Below are positions 18,470 to 26,863 of a stretch of 64,000 bases of DNA, piece after piece. The notes beneath the pieces were generated by a model. The model did not search any database, was not told the origin of the DNA, and saw only the letters and a list, made by a program, of their open reading frames with translations. The position numbers were made by a program, and so were the translations under genes. How positions within the stretch are numbered: the first letter of the stretch is position 1; the number at the start of each line of letters is the position of its first letter. This stretch comes from Jeotgalibacillus proteolyticus (GTDB lineage Bacteria > Bacillota > Bacilli > Bacillales > Jeotgalibacillaceae): contig NZ_PREZ01000009.1 of the NCBI RefSeq assembly GCF_002926065.1, forward strand, positions 62,001 through 126,000, given 5' to 3'.

Positions 18470-18618
18470 AAAAATCACCCTTTACATTCAATCTTAGTAG
18501 TATGGGTTAAAAAAGAAAGAGAATACTTCATAACAAATAAAAGCTCATAGCAAGACCTTGATGCGGGTCCTGTCTATAAGTTTTTACTTGTCTTAACGGG
18601 GATTTTCTTTTTAAATGG

Positions 18619-18894
18619 CTATTGTTGAGAGTTGTTATTTTGCTTCTTCATCATGCCTTGAACCGAATTTGGGGTTTTTTGTAATCCTGCTTCGTTCATC
18701 ATTCCTTGTTCACTCATCATACCTTGTACAGCGTTAGGCGCTTTTTGAGCTGCTGTACCCCCAAACATTGATTTAATGTTATTAAGCATCGGCTGGAAAG
18801 TTCCGTTGCGCAACCCTCTTGTTACTCCAAAAATAGCTGCCCCTACTGCACCAAGAGACAACATTGAGCCGAAGACACCATTTCGTTTATTCAT
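18619..18894 (-). CDS. Small hypothetical protein with N-terminal membrane segment
   Basis: 91 residues from ATG 18894 (AGGAGGGG upstream; the longer frame to 19044 has no start signal). One hydrophobic segment near residues 8-25 (VFGSMLSLGAVGAAIFGV), then a Met/Gln-rich tail in which the phrase AVQGMM/SVQGMM is repeated. Resembles short Bacillus proteins of unknown function; family not certain. Confidence 0.55.
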   Translation of the reverse strand: MNKRNGVFGSMLSLGAVGAAIFGVTRGLRNGTFQPMLNNIKSMFGGTAAQKAPNAVQGMMSEQGMMNEAGLQKTPNSVQGMMKKQNNNSQQ

Positions 18895-19464
18895 AACGTA
18901 CCCCTCCTCACTATTTTTAAGAGCATTTTTAGTATGTTGAAGCAAGGTCTGATTATACTGGAGATTATTGTTATTTTTTTGTAACGTAAAATAAAATGAC
19001 CTCTGGTCTACGATCCTATATACGGCGAATAGTTGGTAATACACTCCATAAAAATTTATGCATTAGTAAAAATGAGCTAAATTAGTTATGAAATGATTGA
19101 GTAAGAACCATCTTTATAACTTGAGTAGTGAACTTTGCTTTTAATTGTAATGGCTGAAGTGCTTATTATACTAATAGGTATAATTAAGTTATTAGAAAGA
19201 TTATTTCAGGGAATTAATAAGTTGGCTGGACTTTTTCTAACGTTCGGCAAACCTAGTCAAGCCTCTCCTTGTACCTCGGTACACCCCTGGGATTTACTCA
19301 GGGGATTTTAACTTTAAGGAATATATGAGATTGGTCTAGTCAGATTCCGGGCAACCTTACTTAAGATGAATCCTCTTTGTTTTTAAGAGATTCAATATTT
19401 AAACCTTTAGGTTTAACGGCAAGATCGAACGAATATTAACTCAGAAGGTATTTGATATTTACAT
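18895..19464. other. Non-coding stretch of about 570 bp
   Basis: Holds the control region of the minus-strand gene ending at 18619 and small hairpins (CCCCTG/CAGGGG near 19285-19310; AAACCT/AGGTTT near 19400). No gene seen. Confidence 0.5.
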
Positions 19465-19497
19465 AAAAAAATCTCCCATAAACTATGGATGGGAGAA
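19465..19497 (-). terminator. Terminator of the small lipoprotein gene
   Basis: CTCCCAT/ATGGGAG stem followed leftwards by seven T. Confidence 0.8.
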
Positions 19498-19527
19498 TTT
19501 CTGGGATAAATGCTTTGGGTATCGTTT

Positions 19528-19719
19528 CTAATCCTCAGGATTTAGATCATTTTCATCTACTCCATCATTGTCTGGATCCTCGAATGGTTCTTCAACTTCT
19601 TCCTCAAACTCTTGAACGTTTCTCTCCGCATCATTTGCATCATCAGTGTCGTTGTTACATCCGACTAGTGCCGCTGATAACAATAAACCCGTGAACATCG
19701 TAAGCCACTTTTTATTCAT
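19528..19719 (-). CDS. Small acidic lipoprotein
   Basis: 63 residues; ATG after AAAGGAGG. Signal peptide with lipobox LVGC (Cys21), then an Asp/Glu-rich mature part (NDTDDANDAERNVQEFEEEVEEPFEDPDNDGVDENDLN) that contains a DPDNDGVDEND Ca2+-loop-like stretch. Surface-exposed lipoprotein, function unknown; monocistronic. Confidence 0.75.
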   Translation of the reverse strand: MNKKWLTMFTGLLLSAALVGCNNDTDDANDAERNVQEFEEEVEEPFEDPDNDGVDENDLNPED

Positions 19720-19849
19720 GAAATAGTAACCTCCTTTCTCTCTGCTATTATTGTTACCGTTTCCCTTTAAAGTATGTACCTTGAATTTTTATGGATATGG
19801 ATATAATTATGCTTCAATTATTTTGGTGGGAGCTTACCTTTGTATCTTT

Positions 19850-20210
19850 TCTTTTGGCCTCGGGATCTTTAATTGAGGTGATTAATATTAATTTGAATGT
19901 TAACAATAGCAACATTGTTGTTGTTGACATATATTTCTCTACTAAATACATTACTGCAGCCTCGATCCTATACGCAGCTTTATAAAAAATTTGTTAAAAA
20001 TTAAATAAAAAGTATCAGAATGTACGAAAAAGTATTAAAATTATCAAAAGAGCTGTATCCCTCTGGAGACTAGGAATTCTATTGTTATTTCCACTTTTTA
20101 AGGACCTTATCGTTAGAAAGACTTTTAATAGTTGCTGAAGTAGAAATGGGGAAAGATAAAATAAAAAAGTCAATGTCATTAGAAACCGAAGCAATAGGAG
20201 AAGGGAGTAT
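19850..20210 (+). repeat. AbrB leader R2, copy c, with dispersed palindrome copy 5
   Basis: Aligned with R2a and R2b from GGCCTCGGGATCTTTAATTG onward. The palindrome at 19898-19936 reads TGTTAACAATAGCAACATTG TTGTTGTTGACATATA. It leads into AbrB paralogue 2. Confidence 0.75.
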
Positions 20211-20217
20211 TAATTTA

Positions 20218-20487
20218 TTGAAAAGCACAAGTGTAGTAAAAAAAATTGATCCAATAGGAAGAATAACAATCCCTAGTGAATTAAGAAGAGCAATTAATGT
20301 TGAAGTAAAAGATCCGGTGGAACTCTATAATGAAAAGGATTTAATTATTCTCAAGAAATACGAACCTATACATACCTGCATTATTACTGGTGAAGAGTCA
20401 GAGAAAAACCTTAAATTATCTGATGATGTTATTTTGAGTCCAACAGGGGTTAGCATACTACTTGAAGAAATAAGAAAACGTTTTTAA
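20218..20487 (+). CDS. AbrB/Abh-family regulator, paralogue 2
   Basis: 89 residues from TTG 20218, chosen because the paralogue at 15544 starts at the same TTG and its upstream ATG-initiated frame is closed by a stop. A longer version from ATG 20146 is possible but lacks a ribosome binding site. DNA-binding half IDPIGRITIPSELRRAINVEV, C-terminal half with CIITGEESEKN. About 85% identical to paralogue 1, so the pair is a recent duplication that includes the leader. Confidence 0.85.
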   Translation: MKSTSVVKKIDPIGRITIPSELRRAINVEVKDPVELYNEKDLIILKKYEPIHTCIITGEESEKNLKLSDDVILSPTGVSILLEEIRKRF

Positions 20488-20804
20488 ATTTAAGACTTTT
20501 CGAACAACAGTTGTTTTTAAAGTCTTTGTTATATGGCGAATCCTATAATCATTTCTTATACATAATACCTTTTTTGCATATACATCCAATCGCACCCTGA
20601 GAAGAGTATTGATTTACCGTATTCTAGCCGATAAATGGAACAGGTCCCTTTTATCGGCTGGAAATTTGTTCTGAGACGTTACATGTTTTTCAAAAAGCAG
20701 TATTAGAAGATCTTCCGGAAGAATGGGATTCAAATTATTTTTATCGTTTACTGGAAAAAGGAGAATATCTTAAAGCCCAAAAATAAAATGCCCCTATTTG
20801 TAAT

Positions 20805-21325
20805 ACCCTTAACTTGGCGGCAGCACGAACGGTCTGAGCAAAAAGCAAAGACCGCTTTTTGTCATGCCGTAATTGTCGCTGGGGCATTAAAGGGCTCGAT
20901 AACCACGGGCTGTACGGCTTGCGCCTACAGACCGTAGGTTCCTGATCCCTTTGCCTTCGGCCCATCCCCCACGAGCCGAAAAGCGTCAATACAACGTTTT
21001 AAACCCAATCGGAAAGCAGCCTGAAGGCTGCTATTAAAGAACATTTGCCCTTTTGCCTTCCGAATCGTAAGACGGAGCAAGGGCTCTACGTTTCTAGCCG
21101 GTAGGACACCCGAACCTTTCCGGCTACAAACGAAGAGCCCTAGGCGGGCGGTCAAGGGGCAAAAAACTTTTTGCTTTATTTATCCTCCAAGAGGAAGCAA
21201 AAACTTTTTGTGCTAATCCCTTGACCGCCTGCCTATGCTCGTCTTTCGTTCTCCTTGCAAAGAGGGCAAAAATCATCCTTTTCAGGAATGAATCGCTTCG
21301 GAAGGCAAAGAAGCAAACGAAAAGA
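20805..21325 (+). repeat. Structured leader, copy C, upstream of radC
   Basis: Nearly identical to copy B. The hairpin TAGCCGG/CCGGCTA (near 21096-21126) is a perfect 7-bp stem here. The terminal long repeat is 21141-21158 with 21218-21235; its one change gives a G-T pair. Nested ACGGC/GCCGT and CGGTCT/AGACCG stems lie at 20825-20875. An additional GTTGA/TCAAC hairpin and AAAGGAGG-type sites lie between this copy and radC. Confidence 0.85.
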
Positions 21326-21464
21326 GAAAATACTCAAACACCTAAATCTTTTAAATAGTGTCTAAACGGAATAAAAATGAAAGGAGGTGAAGAAAAGAAA
21401 GAAGCGTTGAACTGATCATTCAACGGGTAACATACAAAATCCCAATTATAAAGGAGTTTTAAAA

Positions 21465-21929
21465 GTGGAGAATCCGAAACTAACACCAATTTTTGAAGTA
21501 GTAAAAATTAAGCAGGTAGTAAAGGAAACGAACGCACCGTTTGAAAATTTTCCTGTTCGCTCTCCAGAGGATGTAAACAAAGTAGCTTCCGCTCATATCG
21601 CAGACGATGACCGAGAAGTCTTTCTTGTAATCGTACTCAACACTAAAAATCAAATTATTGCTTTGCACCGAGCGCATATAGGCTCCATTAACGCCAGCAT
21701 TGTTCACCCAAGAGATGTACTAAAAGCTGCCATTTTAAATAATGGAGCCTCTATAGCCGTCAGCCATAACCATCCTTCAGGAAACAGTCAGCCAAGCGCT
21801 GAAGATATTTCAGCTACCAAAAGGCTTTATGAATCTTGTGAGCTTTTGGGAATTGATCTTTTAGATCATGTAGTCGTCACCCATACAGGGCAATATTCAA
21901 GTATGAGGGAATTAGGCTATATCTTTTAA
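21465..21929 (+). CDS. radC: RadC-family JAB/MPN metalloprotein
   Basis: 154 residues; GTG start with AAAGGAG upstream. The JAB/MPN+ motif is complete: SHNHPSGNSQPSAED (H-x-H-x10-D) plus an upstream catalytic-type glutamate (DREVFLV). The N-terminal helix-hairpin-helix domain of chromosomal RadC is absent, as is usual for plasmid and phage RadC. Mobile-element RadC proteins lie in antirestriction and leading-region gene sets. The biochemical role is unsettled. It lies between leader C and the same trailer that follows ardC. Confidence 0.9.
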   Translation: MENPKLTPIFEVVKIKQVVKETNAPFENFPVRSPEDVNKVASAHIADDDREVFLVIVLNTKNQIIALHRAHIGSINASIVHPRDVLKAAILNNGASIAVSHNHPSGNSQPSAEDISATKRLYESCELLGIDLLDHVVVTHTGQYSSMRELGYIF

Positions 21930-21984
21930 AAACGGGCAGGAGGGAGAAATCCCTCTTGTTTAAAGAAAAGAAAAGGGACCATCA

Positions 21985-22090
21985 GCTGAAAGGAGCAGCT
22001 GGTGATCCCGACGAAGGGAAGAAAAGCATTCGCTTTTCCTGATTATTAAGCAGGCATCGAGCCTGCAAGACCGCTGCTTATGCAGCTTTT
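21985..22090 (+). repeat. Trailer shared with the ardC cassette, copy 2
   Basis: GACGAAGGGAAGAAAAGCAT.. through AAGCAGGCATCGAGCCTGCA to CCGCTGCTTATGCAGC. A preceding hairpin (GGGACCATCAGCTG with CAGCTGGTGATCCC) occupies the same place as a different-sequence hairpin behind ardC. Confidence 0.75.
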
Positions 22091-22215
22091 AAAATATGTA
22101 AAGAAAGTATCTGCTTTAACAAATGCTTCTCTAGTGCATTAATTCATAGCCAATGTAAACACTCAGTCATATTATAACTGGGTTTATATTTTAAATAAAA
22201 ATGGATAGGAAGCCC

Positions 22216-22348
22216 TAAGATGCTTTATTGCTTTCCAATGTTATTTATTGCTTTCCAGATTTTGAAGTGGGATTATTAAGAAATAAGTTAGTCATTGAAC
22301 CAAAACAAGAACATGTTATCTCTATAAATATAAATGATGGAGGGTAAT
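22216..22348 (+). pseudogene. Possible 3' fragment of a lost gene
   Basis: A frame reading ...IYCFPDFEVGLLRNKLVIEPKQEHVISININDGG ends directly before the CNNM gene, whose ribosome binding site overlaps its end. It looks like a natural protein tail without a beginning. Not recognised. Confidence 0.3.
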
Positions 22349-22352
22349 TCCT

Positions 22353-23675
22353 TTGACGATTGCGCTTGTAACGCTCGTTGTACTAATTCTGATCAATGCT
22401 TTTTTTGCTGCTTCAGAGCTTGCTTTGGTAAACCTGAATGACAACAAAGTGAAGCGGGCTGCAGATAATGGAGATGCAAAAGCTCAAACGCTATACAAAC
22501 TCATTTCACAGCCAAGCCTTTTTCTGAGTACGATTCAAATTGGCATTACGCTTGCAGGGTTCTTATCCAGTGCATTCGCTGCAGATTTTTTCGCGGGTCC
22601 GCTCGCTGAAACATTGGTTAATTGGGGCGTTCCGTTGTCATTTGGTGTGCTGAACACCGTTTCAGTCATTACCATCACCATTATCCTGTCATACTTTACA
22701 CTGGTTTTTGGGGAGCTTGTGCCAAAACAGCTTGCACTTCAAAAAGCTGAAGCCATTTCTAACATTGCAGCTACGCCCCTTTCTGTACTGGCGAAAATCA
22801 GTGCACCGATTATCTTTATTCTGACCATGTCTACTAATGCAGTCGTCCGCCTATTCGGTGTTGATCCGAATGCAAAAAGTGAAGAGGCTACTGAGGAAGA
22901 TATCAGAATGCTTGTAGACGTCGGGCGTGAAAGAGGCACCATTAATCTTGAGGAAAAGATCATGATTAATAATATTTTTGAATTTAACGATACCATCGCA
23001 ACAGATATTATTACTCATCGCAGAGATATATCTGCTCTCCCGATTGATGCAACCTTTGAAGATGTACTTTCATTAATAAAAGAAAAACGCTTTACACACT
23101 TTCCTGTTTATGAAGAGACAATTGATAATATAAAAGGAGTTTTACATTCGAAAGACCTTTTCCAGTACATTGGAAATGGCGAGCCTTTCGATTTAAAAGA
23201 TGTTATTAGAAAACCGTTTTTTGTATTAGAATCGCAGCCCATTGATGTGCTGTTTGCTTCGATGCAAAAAAGTAACATGCATATCGCGATTGTGATTGAT
23301 GAATATGGCGGCACGGAAGGGATTATTACAATTGAAGATGTTATTGAAGAGATTGTAGGAGAGATCTCAAGTGAAAGCCTGGAAACTTTGCCTGAGCAGG
23401 AAATTGTCGAACTGGAACCAGGTGTGTATATTACCCGGGGAACGGTTAGGCTTTGGGAGCTAGAAGAAGCAATTAAGGTCAGCCTGCCATCAGGGGAGCT
23501 TGACACAGTCAGCGGTTTTATTATTCATGAGCTTGGCTATATCCCAAATGAATTGGACAAGCCTTTTGTTCCGTATAAAAACGTTGTGTTTAATGTACTT
23601 GAAGTATCCGAGAACAGAATCGAACGGGTGAAGATCCTTGTCAATCAGTCTGAAGACTCCGAGCCTGAAGAATAA
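22353..23675 (+). CDS. CNNM/CorC-type membrane protein (DUF21, CBS pair, CorC_HlyC)
   Basis: 440 residues, TTG start after GGAGGGT. DUF21/CNNM transmembrane domain (1-195, with the ASELALVNL and FGELVPKQLA motifs), a CBS pair (about 205-330) and the CorC_HlyC domain after IDEYGGTEGIITIEDVIEEIVGEI. The family mediates or controls Mg2+ (sometimes Co2+/Na+) export. Two further members lie at 25475 and 26861 but are more alike to each other than to this one. Co-located with a cation antiporter, so this part of the element is ion-homeostasis cargo. Confidence 0.9.
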   Translation: MTIALVTLVVLILINAFFAASELALVNLNDNKVKRAADNGDAKAQTLYKLISQPSLFLSTIQIGITLAGFLSSAFAADFFAGPLAETLVNWGVPLSFGVLNTVSVITITIILSYFTLVFGELVPKQLALQKAEAISNIAATPLSVLAKISAPIIFILTMSTNAVVRLFGVDPNAKSEEATEEDIRMLVDVGRERGTINLEEKIMINNIFEFNDTIATDIITHRRDISALPIDATFEDVLSLIKEKRFTHFPVYEETIDNIKGVLHSKDLFQYIGNGEPFDLKDVIRKPFFVLESQPIDVLFASMQKSNMHIAIVIDEYGGTEGIITIEDVIEEIVGEISSESLETLPEQEIVELEPGVYITRGTVRLWELEEAIKVSLPSGELDTVSGFIIHELGYIPNELDKPFVPYKNVVFNVLEVSENRIERVKILVNQSEDSEPEE

Positions 23676-23683
23676 TGTAAATT

Positions 23684-23712
23684 AGGCTGCTGTTTTTAAG
23701 CAGCCTTTGTTG
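23684..23712 (+). terminator. Terminator after CNNM gene
   Basis: AGGCTGC/GCAGCCT stem with a 9-nt loop and a T-rich end. Confidence 0.7.
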
Positions 23713-23745
23713 ATTTTCCATCCATACGAAAAGAGGTAAATACAT

Positions 23746-24747
23746 ATGGCATTTATCTGGTTTATTCTGGCTGCAGTTGTGACTGTCTATGCAGCGATGA
23801 AGCTTTCAGCCTATGCAGATGTTATCAGTACAAAAACAGCTATGGGCGGCTTGCTCGTGGGAACGCTTTTACTAGCAGGCGCGACCTCCTTGCCGGAAGT
23901 AACAACCAGCCTTTCCGCAGTTTTAATCGGAAACAATGATATTGCAATTGGAAACGTGCTCGGATCAAACTTATTTAACATATTTATTCTTGCCTGCTTT
24001 GACCTTTACTACAGAAAGAAAAAGCTTTTTTTACAGGCAAGCAATGATCATCTATACACCGCAGGACTTGGCTTGCTGCTCACACTGCTTGTTATGGTAG
24101 CTTTAACACTCCGGATTGACTATACCATTCTTGGTCTGGGGATCGATTCTCTGTTGATTGTCGTTATTTATGGCGCAGGGATTCTGATTATTGGGCGATT
24201 ATCAAAAACTGATCAGGTAGCACCGCAGACAGATGACCACATCATGACACCTAAAGAGTCCGTAGAGTCTGCGTTATCTGTTAAACACGCAGTGATCGGA
24301 TTTATCATTGCAGCAATCGTCATCATGGGGGCAGGTACAGTGCTGTCCATCATGGGCGATCAGATTGCCGTCATCACAGGGCTTGGTTCAAGTTTTATAG
24401 GAAGTTTCCTGGTAGCTGCTACGACCTCACTTCCTGAAGCAGTGTCTGTACTCGTTGCCCTGCGTTTGAAAAATATTAACCTAGCAATGGGATCGATTCT
24501 CGGCAGTAATATTTTCAATATGCTTATCCTTGCAGGATCTGACCTGATCTATAGGGAAGGTGCCATTATCACAACGGTCTCAGAGTCTCACTTAACGACC
24601 GCAATCGGTGTAACTATTCTTTCAGTAATTATGATTTTGGCTGTTCTGATGAAAAAAGCAGCATCTTCTTTTACCTACATGATGCCCTCCCTCTTAATTA
24701 CAGTCATTTATTTTGTCACTTCTTATTTAATTTTTGTGAACAGTTGA
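23746..24747 (+). CDS. Sodium/calcium exchanger family antiporter (CaCA)
   Basis: 333 residues; ATG preceded by AAGAGGT. About ten hydrophobic segments in two inverted halves. Both alpha repeats are clear: GATSLPEVTTSLSAVLIGN with GNVLGSNLFN, and ATTSLPEAVSVLVALRL with GSILGSNIFN. These contain the ion-binding acidic residues of the YrbG/NCX type. Likely Ca2+ (or other cation)/Na+ or H+ exchange across the cytoplasmic membrane. Confidence 0.9.
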   Translation: MAFIWFILAAVVTVYAAMKLSAYADVISTKTAMGGLLVGTLLLAGATSLPEVTTSLSAVLIGNNDIAIGNVLGSNLFNIFILACFDLYYRKKKLFLQASNDHLYTAGLGLLLTLLVMVALTLRIDYTILGLGIDSLLIVVIYGAGILIIGRLSKTDQVAPQTDDHIMTPKESVESALSVKHAVIGFIIAAIVIMGAGTVLSIMGDQIAVITGLGSSFIGSFLVAATTSLPEAVSVLVALRLKNINLAMGSILGSNIFNMLILAGSDLIYREGAIITTVSESHLTTAIGVTILSVIMILAVLMKKAASSFTYMMPSLLITVIYFVTSYLIFVNS

Positions 24748-24760
24748 TCTTTCCACTCTA

Positions 24761-24792
24761 AAAAGCTCCTGCAAAAACAGGAGCTTTTTAGA
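24761..24792 (+). terminator. Terminator after antiporter gene
   Basis: AAAAGCTCCTG/CAGGAGCTTTT with a 6-nt loop and a T end. Confidence 0.85.
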
Positions 24793-25028
24793 TTTTAAAC
24801 ATGTTTGATCCAAAGATATACGTTTATATCTTTTCGCTCTGTTATTATCTATGCAACGCGTCCTGTGTGCTTCGTTCCCAAGGTTTTGTGCTGCTTCCTC
24901 ATTCAGACCTTTCACTAAAATTCGTCACATTAATTAATTTGACACATTTAAAACACTATATCGTCACGTTATACTGTATAGTTTTGTAAAAACCATGATA
25001 TATTTAGAGTACAAATATTAAAGGAGGT

Positions 25029-25436
25029 ATGCCCCTTGGGAAGGAGCTGCTAAAGATAGGTCAAGTCGCTAAGCTAAGTGGGTTGTCTTCACGTACGATT
25101 GATTATTACACACAATGTGGTTTATTATCATTTGAACGCTCACCATCTAACTATCGTCTTTATGATGAAAGTGTCCTCCATACACTTGAGCGCATACGGC
25201 TTTTAAAAAAACAGCGAATGTCTCTTGATGAAATTTCTGCATCATTACAATTGCCGTATGATGAAAACCATGAGCCTCTCCTCAACGAGGTTCGAGAGGA
25301 AATTAATAAACTTCAAAAGAAAATGGTTTCCCTTGAAGAAACAATGAAACATAAACCCAAAGAAGAAAAAGCACGAATTTATCAAGATTTATCCAACAAA
25401 CTCGCTGTTATCACGCAACTTTTAACGTTATTATAA
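25029..25436 (+). CDS. MerR-family transcriptional regulator
   Basis: 135 residues. ATG lies unusually close to its AAAGGAGG site, but no better in-frame start is visible. N-terminal MerR helix-turn-helix and wing (LLKIGQVAKLSGLSSRTIDYYTQCGLL..ERSPSNYRLYDES), then a dimerising coiled coil (NEVREEINKLQKKMVSLEETM). No cysteine-based metal site, so the effector is unknown. It directly precedes two CNNM genes and probably controls them. Confidence 0.85.
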   Translation: MPLGKELLKIGQVAKLSGLSSRTIDYYTQCGLLSFERSPSNYRLYDESVLHTLERIRLLKKQRMSLDEISASLQLPYDENHEPLLNEVREEINKLQKKMVSLEETMKHKPKEEKARIYQDLSNKLAVITQLLTLL

Positions 25437-25443
25437 TTCTCGC

Positions 25444-25477
25444 GGAGGTGAATCCCTCACTATGAGGGAATCTATTG
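25444..25477 (+). promoter_or_regulatory. Ribosome binding site separated from its TTG start by a hairpin
   Basis: GGAGGTG (25444-25450) is 24 nt from the TTG start, too far for normal initiation, but CCCTC (25454-25458) pairs with GAGGG (25464-25468) between them. The same arrangement with another loop stands before the paralogous gene at 26861. Confidence 0.6.
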
Positions 25478-26785
25478 GATAGTATATTACTTTTAAACTT
25501 GGCCTTGGTCGCCATTTTAATCGCATTAACAGCTTTTTTCGTAGGTTCAGAGTTTGCTGTTGTTAAAGTTCGACTTTCACGCATTGACCAGTTAATCGAT
25601 GAAGGAAATAAAAAAGCGATCGTCGCTAAAAAGCTCATTACCGATTTGGACTATTACCTTTCGGCCTGTCAGCTTGGGATTACAGTGACAGCACTTGGAC
25701 TTGGTTGGTTAGGGGAACCGACTGTCGAAAAAATATTACATCCGTTTTTTGAAAATTTTGATATCCCAAGTTCTGCGGCAGCGATTATTTCATTCGCATT
25801 AGCCTTTTCCATCGTAACTTTTCTTCATGTAGTAATTGGAGAACTTGCTCCCAAATCATTAGCAATTCAATTTGCTGAAAAAATGACCCTTTTGCTAGCA
25901 GGTCCTCTATATTGGTTCGGGAAAATAATGTATCCATTTATATGGACATTAAATGGTTCAGCTCGTATTTTGCTGCGGACTCTTGGTGTTCGACCAGTTG
26001 GCCATGAACAAGCTCATTCAGAAGAAGAATTAAAAATTATTATGGTACAAAGTTTTGAGAGTGGTGAAATCAACCAAACCGAGCTCTCCTATATGGAGAA
26101 CATCTTTGCTTTTGATGAGCGAGTGGCAAAAGACATTATGGTACCTCGCACCCAAATGGTTACCCTGATGAAAACAATGACCCAAACCGAAGTTCTAGAG
26201 ATCATTAATAGTCATCCCTATACACGATACCCTGTAACAGAAGCTGGTGACAAAGATCATATTATTGGATTTGCCAACGTAAAAGAAATGTTGATTAATT
26301 ACGCAGTTGGTCGAAATAGAACGCTGGAAGACAGCATGCATGAATTAGTGCTAATTCATGAGACCACTACTTTACAAAACGCCTTATTAAAAATGCAAAC
26401 CGAGCGAGTTCATGTGGCTTTGGTGATTGACGAATACGGGGGAACAGCTGGCCTTCTAACTATGGAGGATATCTTAGAAGAAATCGTTGGAGAAATACGA
26501 GATGAGTTCGATACAGATGAAACACCCGATATTGAGACTGTAAGCAAAAGAAGATACCTTTTAAAAGGAAGGGTTCTGCTCGAGGATCTTACAGAACAAT
26601 TTGGACTAACATTTGCAAATAGCGAAAATGTAGACACCATTGGCGGATGGTTCCAACTACAAAACACTGAAGCAATGCCGAATGATTCTATTGAAACTGA
26701 CGGTCATCTCTTTACGCTCTTAGAAATGGATAACCATCAAATTATTCAGATTCAGCTTGATCTGCCTGCAAAAGAAAATCATTAA
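25475..26785 (+). CDS. CNNM/CorC-type membrane protein, tandem copy 1
   Basis: 436 residues from TTG. CNNM domain with FFVGSEFAVVKVRLSRIDQLI, TALGLGWLGEPTVE and HVVIGELAPKSLAIQ; CBS pair from about 215 (VPRTQMVTLMKTM...; ALVIDEYGGTAGLLTMEDILEEIVGEI); C-terminal CorC_HlyC domain. Closely related to the next gene (same leader hairpin, same length), a tandem duplication. Probably Mg2+/cation efflux or its control. Confidence 0.9.
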   Translation: MDSILLLNLALVAILIALTAFFVGSEFAVVKVRLSRIDQLIDEGNKKAIVAKKLITDLDYYLSACQLGITVTALGLGWLGEPTVEKILHPFFENFDIPSSAAAIISFALAFSIVTFLHVVIGELAPKSLAIQFAEKMTLLLAGPLYWFGKIMYPFIWTLNGSARILLRTLGVRPVGHEQAHSEEELKIIMVQSFESGEINQTELSYMENIFAFDERVAKDIMVPRTQMVTLMKTMTQTEVLEIINSHPYTRYPVTEAGDKDHIIGFANVKEMLINYAVGRNRTLEDSMHELVLIHETTTLQNALLKMQTERVHVALVIDEYGGTAGLLTMEDILEEIVGEIRDEFDTDETPDIETVSKRRYLLKGRVLLEDLTEQFGLTFANSENVDTIGGWFQLQNTEAMPNDSIETDGHLFTLLEMDNHQIIQIQLDLPAKENH

Positions 26786-26828
26786 ACTGTAAATGCAAAA
26801 AGACAGTTAAAGAGACTAAAAATTTCTC

Positions 26829-26863
26829 GGAGGTGAATCCCTCGTTTTTGAGGGTGAGTATTG
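26829..26863 (+). promoter_or_regulatory. Second hairpin-bridged ribosome binding site
   Basis: GGAGGTG (26829-26835), CCCTC (26839-26843) pairing with GAGGG (26850-26854), then TTG at 26861, 25 nt from the site. Stem identical to the first copy, loop different in sequence and length. Confidence 0.6.
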
